A stretch of DNA of 64,000 nucleotides from Komagataeibacter saccharivorans (GCF_003207825.1 NZ_NKTY01000014.1:18167-82166), one strand, 5' to 3'; numbered from the stretch's first letter, positions 9,442 to 17,780 are shown. Program-made: numbers and translations. Notes: a model not told the origin generated them from the sequence alone.

Positions 9442-10641
9442 ATGGCCATGTCCGATCTCCGGTCTTCCTATGATGTCGTTATTGTCGGCGGCGGCGTAGT
9501 CGGAAGTGCTACGGCCTATTTTCTGGCCAGTAATCCCGACTTTACCGGCTCCGTCCTTGTTGTGGAAAAGGACTGGACGTATGCGCGCGCGGCAACGTCC
9601 CTGTCATCCAGTTCGATCCGCCATCAGTTTTCTAATCCGCTGAATGTGCGCATGTCCATGTTCGGGACGGAATTTATCCGCCAGTTTCCCGAACTGACCG
9701 CCGTTGATGGTAAGGGCGATGATCTGGCGCTGCATGAAAATGGCTACCTGTTTCTGGCGAATGACCAGCGCGGCAGCGATATCCTGTCGCGTAACCGTGC
9801 CACACAGGCTGCATGTGGCGCGCAGGGCGTGCTGCTGACGCCGCGGGAAGCGGCAGCACGTTTCCCATGGCTCAATACCGATGACCTGACCCTTGCCAGC
9901 CTTGGTCTGGCGGGGGAGGGATGGTTCGACAATACCGGCTTCCTGTACGGCCTGCGTGCAAAGGCCCGTGCGCTGGGTGTCACCTATATTGAAGACGAAG
10001 TGACAGGCGTGACGGGGCAGGGCGGCAGGGTTGCGTCCGTCACCCTGAAAAGTGGCGCGCAGGTGGGCTGTGGCACGCTGGTCAACGCCGCCGGCACGCG
10101 CGGCAGGCGCATTGCGGAAATGGCGGGGCTGTACCTGCCGGTCGAACCCCGCCGCCGCAGCCTGTTTGTGGTGGACTGTCGTACCCCGCTACCGGGCAGG
10201 GTTCCCCTTACGATTGATCCCACGGGTGTCTTTTTCCGCCCGGAGGGGCGCTATTACCTGATGGGTACCGTGCCGGACCCTGATCCGGCGGTGGACCCGG
10301 ATGATTTTGCCGTGGCGCACGATGAGTTCGAGGAGCAGATCTGGCCCGTTCTGGCTGAACGCATTCCCGCGTTCGAGGCTCTGAAAGTCGTGAACTCATG
10401 GGCCGGGCATTACGATTACTGCACGCTGGACCATAACGTTATTGTCGGTCCGCATCCGGAAGTTTCCAATTTCCTGTTTGCCAACGGCTTCAGCGGTCAT
10501 GGGCTGCAACAGTCCCCGGCGATAGGCCGCGGCCTGTCCGAATGGATCACCTATGGCGGGTTCCGTTCCCTTGACCTGTCTCCGCTGGGTTATGCGCGTG
10601 TGGTAAGCAATACGCCGTTCCTTGAGGAAGCCATTATCTGA
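9442..10641 (+). CDS. FAD-dependent amino acid/amine oxidoreductase (DAO family)
   Basis: This 399-residue flavoprotein has an N-terminal Rossmann FAD site VIVGGGVVGSATAYF and the SSIRHQFSNPLN segment found in sarcosine/dimethylglycine-type oxidases. The C-terminal FAD-contact region is FANGFSGHGLQQSP. Members oxidise the C-N bond of secondary or D-amino acids. It begins 5 bases after the previous gene; ATG 9448 is an alternative start. As last gene of the operon it may demethylate or dealkylate an N-substituted amino acid before or after ring opening by HyuAB. That order is inference. Confidence 0.85.
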   Translation: MAMSDLRSSYDVVIVGGGVVGSATAYFLASNPDFTGSVLVVEKDWTYARAATSLSSSSIRHQFSNPLNVRMSMFGTEFIRQFPELTAVDGKGDDLALHENGYLFLANDQRGSDILSRNRATQAACGAQGVLLTPREAAARFPWLNTDDLTLASLGLAGEGWFDNTGFLYGLRAKARALGVTYIEDEVTGVTGQGGRVASVTLKSGAQVGCGTLVNAAGTRGRRIAEMAGLYLPVEPRRRSLFVVDCRTPLPGRVPLTIDPTGVFFRPEGRYYLMGTVPDPDPAVDPDDFAVAHDEFEEQIWPVLAERIPAFEALKVVNSWAGHYDYCTLDHNVIVGPHPEVSNFLFANGFSGHGLQQSPAIGRGLSEWITYGGFRSLDLSPLGYARVVSNTPFLEEAII

Positions 10642-10650
10642 ATACCGTGC

Positions 10651-10674
10651 GGGGCAGTCGTGACCGGCTGCCCC
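10651..10674. terminator. Hairpin between convergent oxidoreductase and LysR genes
   Basis: GGGGCAG and CTGCCCC form a 7-bp stem around a 10-base loop, between two stop codons facing each other (10641 and 10695). It has no clear T tract. Probably a shared terminator or processing barrier. Confidence 0.5.
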
Positions 10675-10694
10675 CCGGATATGCTGGCAAACCG

Positions 10695-11588
10695 TTATGT
10701 ACCGGCAATCTGTTCCAGCAGCCATTTATGGAACATGCCCAGTGGCGCCGACATCGCGCGCGACAGGGGGCGGACGAAATAATACGCATCTTCCGTCGGG
10801 ATGGCATTGGCGACCAGTTCGATCAGCGTGCCATTTTCAAGTTCGTCCTCAATAAGAAAACGCGGAATAAGCGCGCATCCCGCCCCGGCGGAGGCTGCGC
10901 TGACGATAAAGCTGAACTGGTCGAATAACGGGCCATGCAGGGTCGTTGCATCGACTTCCTGTGCGATGAACCAGCGTTCCCACGCATCGGGACGCGATAC
11001 AAGGTGAAGCAGCGGCGCATTAAGCAGATCCTGCGCTTTTCTGAAATTGAGCTGCGCCAGCAATCTGGGGCTGCATACTGGCACGACCTGTTCGCGCATC
11101 AGGAAGGACAGGTCCGCCCCCGGCCACTCCGATGGCCCGAAATGGATGGCCGCATCCAGCGTGTCGCCCGCGAATTCAAAGGGTGACAGGCGCGTATACA
11201 GATTGACCGTGATACTGGGATGCCGCGTCATGAAATGACCCAGCCGGGGCGTAAGCCACTGGGTGCCGAAGGTGGGCAGCACCCCCAGATTGATGGTGCC
11301 CCCGGTCGGATTGGCGCGGAAGGCGAGTGTCGCGGTGGAAATATGCCGCAGCGCATCGCGGATTTCGCGCGCATAGACTTCCCCCGCCTGCGTCAGTCGT
11401 ACCATCTGCCGGTCACGGATGAACAGTTCCGCGCCCAGATGGTTCTCCAGTGCGCGGATATGTCGGCTGACCGCGCTCTGGGTCAGGTTGAGTTCATCCG
11501 CTGCGGCGGTGAAGCTCTCATGCCGTGCGGCGGCCTCAAAGGAATAAAGCAGGGATGTGGAAGGAAGAAAACGCCGCGCAATGGCCAT
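10695..11588 (-). CDS. LysR-family regulator, GcvA-like
   Basis: This 297-residue protein has a LysR helix-turn-helix in the first 65 residues (FTAAADELNLTQSAVSRHIRALE) and a periplasmic-binding-like effector domain with GVLPTFGTQWLTPRL. ATG 11588 is chosen because it starts right before the HTH; the reading frame is open further upstream but without family similarity. It converges on the hydantoinase operon and diverges, over 590 bases, from the porin gene at 12180. The porin is thus its most likely target. Confidence 0.88.
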   Translation of the reverse strand: MAIARRFLPSTSLLYSFEAAARHESFTAAADELNLTQSAVSRHIRALENHLGAELFIRDRQMVRLTQAGEVYAREIRDALRHISTATLAFRANPTGGTINLGVLPTFGTQWLTPRLGHFMTRHPSITVNLYTRLSPFEFAGDTLDAAIHFGPSEWPGADLSFLMREQVVPVCSPRLLAQLNFRKAQDLLNAPLLHLVSRPDAWERWFIAQEVDATTLHGPLFDQFSFIVSAASAGAGCALIPRFLIEDELENGTLIELVANAIPTEDAYYFVRPLSRAMSAPLGMFHKWLLEQIAGT

Positions 11589-11983
11589 GGAGTCAGTTTC
11601 CGCTGGGCTGAAGGATGATCCCTGCAAGTTCCCTGTCCGGTGGCAGGGGCTTACCGGATGCCGGGACCGCCGACAGGGAACATCATCGACCCCTTCCCGA
11701 AGGGCAACCATTTTATGGATCTGTCGCACGCCGCCTGACGGCCTGACATGCTTGAAATTATGGTGCCGTTACTTCACCTGTCAGGGCAGAAGCCGGATAT
11801 GGACATCCATATTACAGCGCAGCAGGGTGCTGTTTCAGACACTTGAAGCAACTTTCCAAAGGGTGGAAAAACTTTCCTGTTTGCGCCATCGCGTGGGGGC
11901 AGAAACTTCTTAACCATCCTGTGCGTTACCACACGATGGCCCCCAGGGTGCAGGGTCGCCATCTGCCATATGGATTGTTTTTG

Positions 11984-12002
11984 TACGAATATGACGTTCG
12001 TA
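11984..12002. promoter_or_regulatory. Inverted repeat TACGAA-N7-TTCGTA upstream of porin
   Basis: Perfect 6-base arms are separated by 7 bases, about 178 bases before the porin start. The same hexamer pair in opposite order occurs at 14141-14156. Dimeric-regulator site is an inference. Confidence 0.4.
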
Positions 12003-12131
12003 TACTTATAAACTTAGCTGATATAATAGGCGATGTTTCGTTATTACGGAATGATAACAACATGTGTCGCTTTTACAACATGATGCCCTGCATGCGTACG
12101 GACCCATAAACATTTCGGTTGGCGACCAAAC

Positions 12132-12152
12132 AAAAACTGTTAAACAGTTTTT
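12132..12152. promoter_or_regulatory. 21-bp palindrome just upstream of porin
   Basis: AAAAACTGTT and AACAGTTTTT are perfect 10-base arms around one base, 28 bases before the porin ATG. The minimal spacer argues for a protein-binding site or strong cruciform over a terminator. As RNA it could form a weak 8-bp stem with a 5-base loop ahead of a T run. Confidence 0.45.
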
Positions 12153-12179
12153 TAGATAAGGCGACACGTGGGGACGACC

Positions 12180-13523
12180 ATGAAGAAAATGGGCATGAGA
12201 CGGGCATTACTGCGGTCCGGTGTTGGGTTTGCAGCCGCCCTGACGGTGGGTCTGGTGTTCGATTTACCCACCGCCCATGCCCAGGTTTCGGTATTCAAAA
12301 GTATGGAAAAAAGTGATTCCGACATGGCCCGCTGGCTGTCTGGAATTACGCTGACCGGCCAGATCGAAGGGGGCATCATGGCGAACCCCGCGCGTCCCCA
12401 GCCGGGTTACAACTTTGGTGACTTCTTTGCCGATCACGCCAATCAGGTGCAGCTCAACCAGGCGGAATTCACGCTTCAGAAAGCCATCGACCCGTCAAAG
12501 GGCGGCTACCAGATCGGCTTCACGCTGGAAGGCATGTATGGCTCGGACGCGCGGTACTATCAGCTTCTGGGCGTCAGCGCGCATGAATGGAACGCCCGCT
12601 ACCAGTTGATCCCCGCGCAGGCCCATGCCGATGTCCACCTGCCATGGGCAACCAAGGGCGGACTGGACATGCATGCCGGTATCCTTCAGGCCCCGATGGG
12701 GGTGGAAACACTCGATCCCACAACGCGCCCGTTCTATACCATTGCCTATACATCGGAATATTCCGTGCCGTTCCAGCATATCGGCGCCATGTTCAACTGG
12801 CATGTAACCGATATGGTGGATGTGACGTTCGGTATCGATACCGGCAACCAGACATCCTTTGGCCGGTCCGACAATAATAACGCGCCGGCGGGCTATTTCG
12901 GCTTCAACCTGAACGGGCTTGCGCATGGCAAGCTCAACATCATCGAACTGAGCCGGGTCGGGCCGGAAAACTCCCGTTATTCATCCGCAGGCGGGCGCTA
13001 TGAAGCCGATCATGCCGAACGGTTCTGGAATGACATCAATGCGACCTACGCTGTCAATGACCGCCTGACCCTGACGGGGGAGTTCAACTATATCCACGAT
13101 GAAGGGCTGAACGGCATCCGCAGCAATGGCGATTTCAAGGCCGCCGATGCCGAAAGCTTCGTCAGCTTCCTGAGCTATAGGATCAACAAGGTGCTGACTT
13201 TCAATTACCGTGGTGAAATCTACCGCGACAACAACAATCTGATGGTGTCCACCTTCATCGGCAACAACGCTTATATGGACGGGATTTCCGGTCGTTCCAG
13301 CCCCGGCGATGCGCTGATGCCCGGTCCCACCGGCCATGGCACGACCTATGGCGAAATGACACTGGGCGTGACCTACAAGCCGGATCTGGGCCACCATGTG
13401 CGTGTGTTCATGCTGCGGCCTGAAATCCGCTTTGACCGCTCGCTCAACGACACCACGCCCTTTAATGGCGGGCGTAATAACGGCATGTTCACCTTCGGTG
13501 GCGATGCGGTAATCGGTTTCTGA
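12180..13523 (+). CDS. Outer-membrane beta-barrel porin
   Basis: This 447-residue protein begins with a signal peptide: a basic start, a hydrophobic stretch GFAAALTVGLVF, and a cleavage site after AHA near residue 31. The remainder alternates hydrophobic and polar residues in short strands rich in Tyr, Asn and Gly, and ends with Phe (GGDAVIGF), the usual outer-membrane insertion signal. It resembles putative beta-barrel porins of the OmpL/bbp2 type. Start ATG 12180 follows a purine-rich GTGGGGA; a GTG at 12168 is in frame. It probably admits small solutes used by neighbouring catabolic units. Divergent LysR at 10695 may control it. Confidence 0.75.
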   Translation: MKKMGMRRALLRSGVGFAAALTVGLVFDLPTAHAQVSVFKSMEKSDSDMARWLSGITLTGQIEGGIMANPARPQPGYNFGDFFADHANQVQLNQAEFTLQKAIDPSKGGYQIGFTLEGMYGSDARYYQLLGVSAHEWNARYQLIPAQAHADVHLPWATKGGLDMHAGILQAPMGVETLDPTTRPFYTIAYTSEYSVPFQHIGAMFNWHVTDMVDVTFGIDTGNQTSFGRSDNNNAPAGYFGFNLNGLAHGKLNIIELSRVGPENSRYSSAGGRYEADHAERFWNDINATYAVNDRLTLTGEFNYIHDEGLNGIRSNGDFKAADAESFVSFLSYRINKVLTFNYRGEIYRDNNNLMVSTFIGNNAYMDGISGRSSPGDALMPGPTGHGTTYGEMTLGVTYKPDLGHHVRVFMLRPEIRFDRSLNDTTPFNGGRNNGMFTFGGDAVIGF

Positions 13524-14422
13524 GTTCCGAAGACCGGGAAGGTCATATGCGCCTTCGGTTCACCTGCTGCCGCACGACCGCCTTTTGAGTGGGTGCGCTG
13601 CTGAAATTCATATATTTGCGTGTGGTCGTGTGGGGGATGTGTTCCCGCAGGGGGGCATATTCCGGGCGCAATGTCTTGTGCCGGGCGATCCGTCCGGTCT
13701 TCATGTGTGTATGCGTCGTGATTCCCCCATGTCTCTGCGGCACGTGCTGTTGCCACCGAATTTGAATTCGCCGCTTAAAAGCCGTTTTCAGGATACCGCG
13801 CGCAAGCCGCAACCGATGCGCGTCGTATAATGAGCGAAACCTTACTTGCCGGATAAAGGCCCGCACGCTGACTGAAGCATGCGCGTATGAACCGCATACT
13901 GATTTGCAGGACTGCGTGTTCCGGTTTGGTTTTTTTTTATAAATCTGCGGATTATCTCTACCGTGGTTATGAAACCCGGTGCGGATGTACCAGCAAATCT
14001 TTTCCATCATTCGATTATGGGCCGGGCGCCGCCTGTCCGGATCGCTGCCGTGAATCCAGTTGGCCCGGACAGGGAATGATGTCCGCTGGCCGGGATGTCT
14101 GTGCGATTTTGGAAAACCAGCTATTGCATATACTTGCGATTTCGTAATGATACGAATCAGGTTCAAAACCATCTGGTTCCATCCGACAGGAAGCACCGGA
14201 TGGCTGCGTGGGTGCTTTTCATCATACGGCTGGAGCGCGCCGGGGCGCTTCCGCGATTATGGAGGACGAATTGGCCTTATATGTAGCCGTCCCGCCATCA
14301 TGCCGATCTCTTTCTGCCGGTTCTCGCCCGAACGGACACGGGGCAGGGTGGGGGAAGGATACGGCCACTGCCCATTTTCCTGCATCGGGGATGATACGGA
14401 TGCCACCTGTTGGGTACAACGG
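13524..14422. other. Long gap with no credible gene
   Basis: The 899 bases between porin and oxidoreductase have open frames on both strands, but none has codon bias, family motifs or a ribosome-binding site. A 217-codon leftward frame (13543-14196) is very basic and unconvincing. Visible landmarks are a T9 run at about 13930-13938 that could end porin transcription, and the palindrome at 14141-14156. The right part probably holds the promoter of the oxidoreductase/MFS pair. Confidence 0.5.
14141..14156. promoter_or_regulatory. Palindrome TTCGTA-N4-TACGAA
   Basis: Perfect 6-base arms with a 4-base spacer lie about 280 bases before the oxidoreductase start. The half-site is the same as at 11984-12002. 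Possible operator shared by both units. Confidence 0.4.
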
Positions 14423-15676
14423 ATGGCAGCGGCCATGATGGCGGGACGGCCTGTGCGCATCGTCGTCATCGGGGCAGGTATCGTGGGGCGTGTCTGCGCG
14501 CTGCGCCTGCGTCAGACCGGGGCGGATGTCACGTTGCTGGATTCAGGGGAACATACGCCCGCATCATGGGGCAACGCGGGTCATATCGCAGCAGAATACG
14601 TCACGCCCTTTGCGGATGCGCGCATCCTGCCCGGCGTGCCGCGCACGCTGTTCCCGCGTGGTCCGATTGTGCTGGACTGGCGTCATCCCGTCATGCTGGG
14701 AACATGGTTCGCCCGTTACCTGTATGCGTGCCGACCCAGCCAGTTCCGTGCCGCATCGGTCGTTCTGCGCGATCTTATGGCCCGCGCCCTACCGGAATGG
14801 CAGGATCTGGCAGCGGAACTGGGGCGGTCTGACCTGCTGGATACCACCGGCACATACAAGCTGTGGGAACGAGCCGGTCCGGGCATGGCGACCTGCCTGC
14901 GCGGCGATTACGGCAGCGTGGTGACACAGGCCGTGCCGGATGCCGAACGTGCCCGCTTTGCCAGCCAGCTAAGCGTGCCGGTTGCCGGTGCGGTGCATTT
15001 TCAGGGCACGGCACAGATGCGCGACCTGCGACAGGTGCTGGACACGGTGATGGCAGGCTTCGTACGCGCAGGCGGACAGGTCATGCGTGGCCGCGCCCGG
15101 TCCATCGCCCATCAGGGCGGCCGTCCCACGGTCTGGACCGATGACGGCCCGCTGGAAGCCGATCAGGTGCTGGTGGCCTGTGGCATCGGTTCCACCGCCG
15201 TGCTGCGCAGGCAGAAACTGCGTGTCCCGCTCATGGCGGAACGCGGCTATCATCTGGAATGGGATCATGGCGGACGGTGGACCCTGCCCAATATCGTATT
15301 TGAAAATCGCAATGTTGTCGTAACCCGCTTTGGCGCAAGGCTGCGCGCCACATCCATTGCCGAATTCACCCGCGCGGATGCGCCGCTTCAGCCGCGCCGC
15401 TGGGAATGGCTGGAACGCCATGTGTGCGAACTGGGGCTGCCCGTGGCATCGCCCTTCAGCCGCTGGGCGGGATCGCGGCCATCGCTGCCCGATTACATGC
15501 CCGCGCTGGGGCCGGTGCCCGATGCGCCGGGCGTTTTCGCGGCCTACGGACACCAGCATCTGGGCCTGACGCTTGCGGCTGTAACGGCGCGCATCCTGAC
15601 AGCGCAGATGGTTACACCGGCGCAGGCGGGTGAGGTGTCCCCCGCCGCCCTGCGTCCCGGTCGTTTTGGCGGTTGA
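14423..15676 (+). CDS. FAD-dependent oxidoreductase, DadA-like
   Basis: This 417-residue flavoprotein has the FAD-binding motif IVVIGAGIVGRVCALRL near the start and SWGNAGHIA, typical of D-amino acid dehydrogenase relatives. The C-terminal FAD contact region is AYGHQHLGLTLA. It would oxidise an amino or imino acid at the inner face of the membrane and pass electrons to the respiratory chain. ATG 14423, 14435 or 14438 are all possible starts; none has a strong ribosome-binding site. The open frame reaches back to 14060 without family similarity. The MFS gene follows after 43 bases. It is distinct from the dadA at 51293. Confidence 0.8.
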   Translation: MAAAMMAGRPVRIVVIGAGIVGRVCALRLRQTGADVTLLDSGEHTPASWGNAGHIAAEYVTPFADARILPGVPRTLFPRGPIVLDWRHPVMLGTWFARYLYACRPSQFRAASVVLRDLMARALPEWQDLAAELGRSDLLDTTGTYKLWERAGPGMATCLRGDYGSVVTQAVPDAERARFASQLSVPVAGAVHFQGTAQMRDLRQVLDTVMAGFVRAGGQVMRGRARSIAHQGGRPTVWTDDGPLEADQVLVACGIGSTAVLRRQKLRVPLMAERGYHLEWDHGGRWTLPNIVFENRNVVVTRFGARLRATSIAEFTRADAPLQPRRWEWLERHVCELGLPVASPFSRWAGSRPSLPDYMPALGPVPDAPGVFAAYGHQHLGLTLAAVTARILTAQMVTPAQAGEVSPAALRPGRFGG

Positions 15677-15719
15677 GCGCAACTGTCTGTATTCCATTCC
15701 CCGCAACGGAGAACACGGC

Positions 15720-17042
15720 TTGACCCCTGACCCCCATTGCCCGGCTGTCCAACCTGATGACCGCGTGCGACTGGATGCCATGCCGCTGCGCCGGTTCCAT
15801 TTCCTCACCCTGTTTGCGACATCGGGGGGACAGTTCTGTGATGGCTATGTGCTGGGAACGATCGGCGCGGCCCTGCCGGGCGTGGAACACGCCATGCGCT
15901 GTAGCGATGTGTGGATCGGCGCGATCGGCAGCGCGTCGCTTGCCGGGCTGTTCCTTGGCTGCCTTCTGGTCGGTCCGCTGACCGACAGGCTGGGGCGGCG
16001 CAGGCTGCTGCGGGTCAACATGCCGCTATTCCTGATCCTGTCCATCGTGCAGGCGCTGACGACATCGCCGCTGCAACTGGTTCTGGCCCGGATATGTCTG
16101 GGGGCCTGTCTGGCGGCGGATTATGTGGCGGGGGCGGCGTATCTGTCGGAATTCGCGCCCCGGCGATTGCGGGGCCGTTTCCTTGCCTTCATGATCATCG
16201 GGTGGTCGGCGGGGTACAGCATGGCCAATATCTTTGGCATGTTCTTCACGCTGCATGGGGCGAATGGCTGGCGGCTATGCCTGTTCAGCAGCGCCATTCC
16301 GGCGTTTGTGGTCATGATCCTGCGACTGTTCCTGCCGGAATCCCCGCGCTGGCTCATGGCGTGCAATCGCCCGGACGAGGCGCAGGCCGTGCTGGATGGC
16401 TGTTTCCCCAAGGATCGCGTTTTTGTGGTGCAGGCGGTCACAAAACCGGACGAAAACTGGCGCGCCGTGTTTTCTCCGCCCTGGCGTGTAAGGCTGGGTG
16501 TGGGCATCGGGTTCTTCGTGGCTCAGGTCGTGCCCTATTTCTGTATCGGGACATTCCTGCCCGCCCTGTTCACAGCGCTGGGTGTGCGGGATATCTATAC
16601 CGGCGGTATCGTCTTCAACCTGTTCCTGCTGATCGGGTCTTCCAGCGCATTGTGGCTGGTTGACCGCCTGACGCGGCGTACTTTCCTGATCGGCAGTTTC
16701 ACCATTGCCGCGGCACTGCTGACGGGGGTGGCCTTTGCATCGTACCTGCCGGTGCTGATGACGCTGGTGCTGTTCGGGCTGTTCGCGCTTACCCTTTCGG
16801 CGGCGACCTCGCTGGAAATGGTGTATCTGCCGGAACTGTTTCCGGTGAACCTGCGTGGGGTAGGCGTAGGCATTGCCACGGCGTGCAGCCGTTTTGGCTC
16901 GGTGATCGGGACCTTCGTTCTGCCTGTCCTCATGCGGGTGATCGGCACGCCCCTTACGCTGGGTATATGCGTGCTGTTTCTGGTTGCGGGTGCGGGGCTC
17001 TGTGCACTATGGGCACCTGAAACGCAGCATGAAGTTCTGTAG
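15720..17042 (+). CDS. MFS transporter, metabolite:H+ symporter type
   Basis: This 440-residue carrier has 12 predicted helices. It shows the MFS loop motif GPLTDRLGRRRLL after TM2, a charged segment ESPRWLM after TM6, and YLPELFPVNLRGVG near TM10, which place it with sugar/organic-acid type MFS. TTG 15720 is preferred as start: CGGAG lies about 8 bases upstream, and the RLDAMPLRRFH segment it keeps is conserved in this subfamily. ATG 15780 would remove half of that segment. It probably imports the substrate of the oxidoreductase encoded 43 bases upstream. Confidence 0.82.
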   Translation: MTPDPHCPAVQPDDRVRLDAMPLRRFHFLTLFATSGGQFCDGYVLGTIGAALPGVEHAMRCSDVWIGAIGSASLAGLFLGCLLVGPLTDRLGRRRLLRVNMPLFLILSIVQALTTSPLQLVLARICLGACLAADYVAGAAYLSEFAPRRLRGRFLAFMIIGWSAGYSMANIFGMFFTLHGANGWRLCLFSSAIPAFVVMILRLFLPESPRWLMACNRPDEAQAVLDGCFPKDRVFVVQAVTKPDENWRAVFSPPWRVRLGVGIGFFVAQVVPYFCIGTFLPALFTALGVRDIYTGGIVFNLFLLIGSSSALWLVDRLTRRTFLIGSFTIAAALLTGVAFASYLPVLMTLVLFGLFALTLSAATSLEMVYLPELFPVNLRGVGVGIATACSRFGSVIGTFVLPVLMRVIGTPLTLGICVLFLVAGAGLCALWAPETQHEVL

Positions 17043-17145
17043 GTATGCTTGCCTGACAGGGTCAGGGCACATCAGGTCCCTGACGCGGACGGCAGAATGC
17101 AGGCGGAAGTGATGCGCCCGGTCATTTTTCTGTGGGTGTGCAGAT

Positions 17146-17179
17146 GACTGGGGGGCGACCCAAAGGGTAACGCCCAGTC
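17146..17179. repeat. Nested inverted repeat, first of three
   Basis: Outer arms are GACTGGG and CCCAGTC (7 bp). Inside, after a three-G bulge, a 2-bp stem and ACCC-AAA-GGGT follow. It lies 104 bases after the MFS stop. A T7 run occurs 27 bases further on, too far for a standard intrinsic terminator. Confidence 0.5.
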
Positions 17180-17211
17180 AGCTACATCCCACTTCCCGAT
17201 TTTTTTCTTGA

Positions 17212-17288
17212 TGTTTATTGCGCAGAAAAACCGTTGCTGCTGCGGGATTTCTTACCCTCAGCGGCAGGTTTCTGCCTTGCCATAAACA
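17212..17288. repeat. 77-base multi-segment inverted repeat
   Basis: Paired segments from outside in: TGTTTAT (17212-17218) with ATAAACA (17282-17288); GCAGAAA-CC (17222-17232, two bulged A) with GGTTTCTGC (17267-17275); TGCTGCTG (17235-17242) with CAGCGGCA (17259-17266, one G-U); and GGG with CCC at the tip. About 27 base pairs in one arm is far above a common terminator. Function unknown: structured RNA, double terminator or palindromic repeat. Confidence 0.6.
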
Positions 17289-17303
17289 CTGAGCAAACCC
17301 GCT

Positions 17304-17333
17304 CCGGGCCGATCTTTTTCTACTTTGGCCCGG
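17304..17333. repeat. Inverted repeat CCGGGCC-N16-GGCCCGG
   Basis: A perfect 7-bp G+C stem has a 16-base T-rich loop, directly after the 77-base element. It may be a terminator of the leftward proline-rich gene or part of the same structured transcript. Confidence 0.45.
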
Positions 17334-17432
17334 TGTCGAGATGCCGGATCAGTCCTTCATGAATGCACGATGGCCCTTCGGTTTCAGGCCGATGGATCGA
17401 TATGTGGTCATGGGGACCCGAGGGTAGCAAAT

Positions 17433-17780
17433 TCATTTATCCGGCCCCGTGGTGCGCCCCTGCGCGGGCGGATCGCTTGCGGGGAAGCTTTCATCCAGCG
17501 CTTCATCACGGCCTTCGTCCTCGTGCTGTTCTTCGGGTGTAGGGGGCTTTTCCCGGTCGGGTTTCGTTGTGTCGGGCATGGTCTGGATTCCTTGCTGAAC
17601 ATATTCACCATCCGGCTTCATGACGCTGCCGGTCCGGTAATGAAGTGGCGGCGGGGGAGGTGCTGGTGTATCAAAGGGAAACGGCTCATTCGGAATACCG
17701 GGCGGATATTCCCACGGAAAGGGCGGGCTGGGCGGTAGTAAGGGCGGCTGGCCCGATACTTGGGTGAAGGGTGTCAACAT
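17433..17780 (-). CDS. Proline-rich small hypothetical protein
   Basis: This is a 115-residue protein of unknown function. The first half is a proline-rich low-complexity segment (runs of PPLLPP, PPFPWEYPP, PPPPPL). The second half is acidic and ends with DEALDESFPASDPPAQ. I recognise that short motif from the tails of small alphaproteobacterial proteins, and it is the main reason to call the gene real. There is no signal peptide or membrane helix. ATG 17780 is used; GTG 17792 is an alternative. It stands alone, convergent to the MFS gene. Confidence 0.6.
   Translation of the reverse strand: MLTPFTQVSGQPPLLPPSPPFPWEYPPGIPNEPFPFDTPAPPPPPLHYRTGSVMKPDGEYVQQGIQTMPDTTKPDREKPPTPEEQHEDEGRDEALDESFPASDPPAQGRTTGPDK

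Larger units (their letters stand above)
11589..12179. other. Intergenic region between LysR and porin, A+T-rich on the right
   Basis: There is no credible gene in these 591 bases. The left half is ordinary G+C-rich sequence. An imperfect inverted repeat pairs 11885-11895 with 11930-11940 (10 of 11 positions) around a 34-base loop. From about 11970 on it is markedly A+T-rich and holds two further palindromes, at 11984-12002 and 12132-12152. It most likely contains the porin promoter and a long leader. Confidence 0.6.
17043..17432. other. Intergenic region with three successive large inverted repeats
   Basis: There is no protein gene here. The region contains three structured elements: 17146-17179, 17212-17288 and 17304-17333. 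They lie after the MFS stop and before the end of the convergent proline-rich gene. They could be stacked terminators, a structured small RNA or a degenerate mobile palindrome. Confidence 0.5.

Noticed and set aside
13543..14196. 217-codon leftward open frame in the gap after the porin
   Set aside because: Very basic composition, no ribosome-binding site, no recognisable domain; left as non-coding gap.
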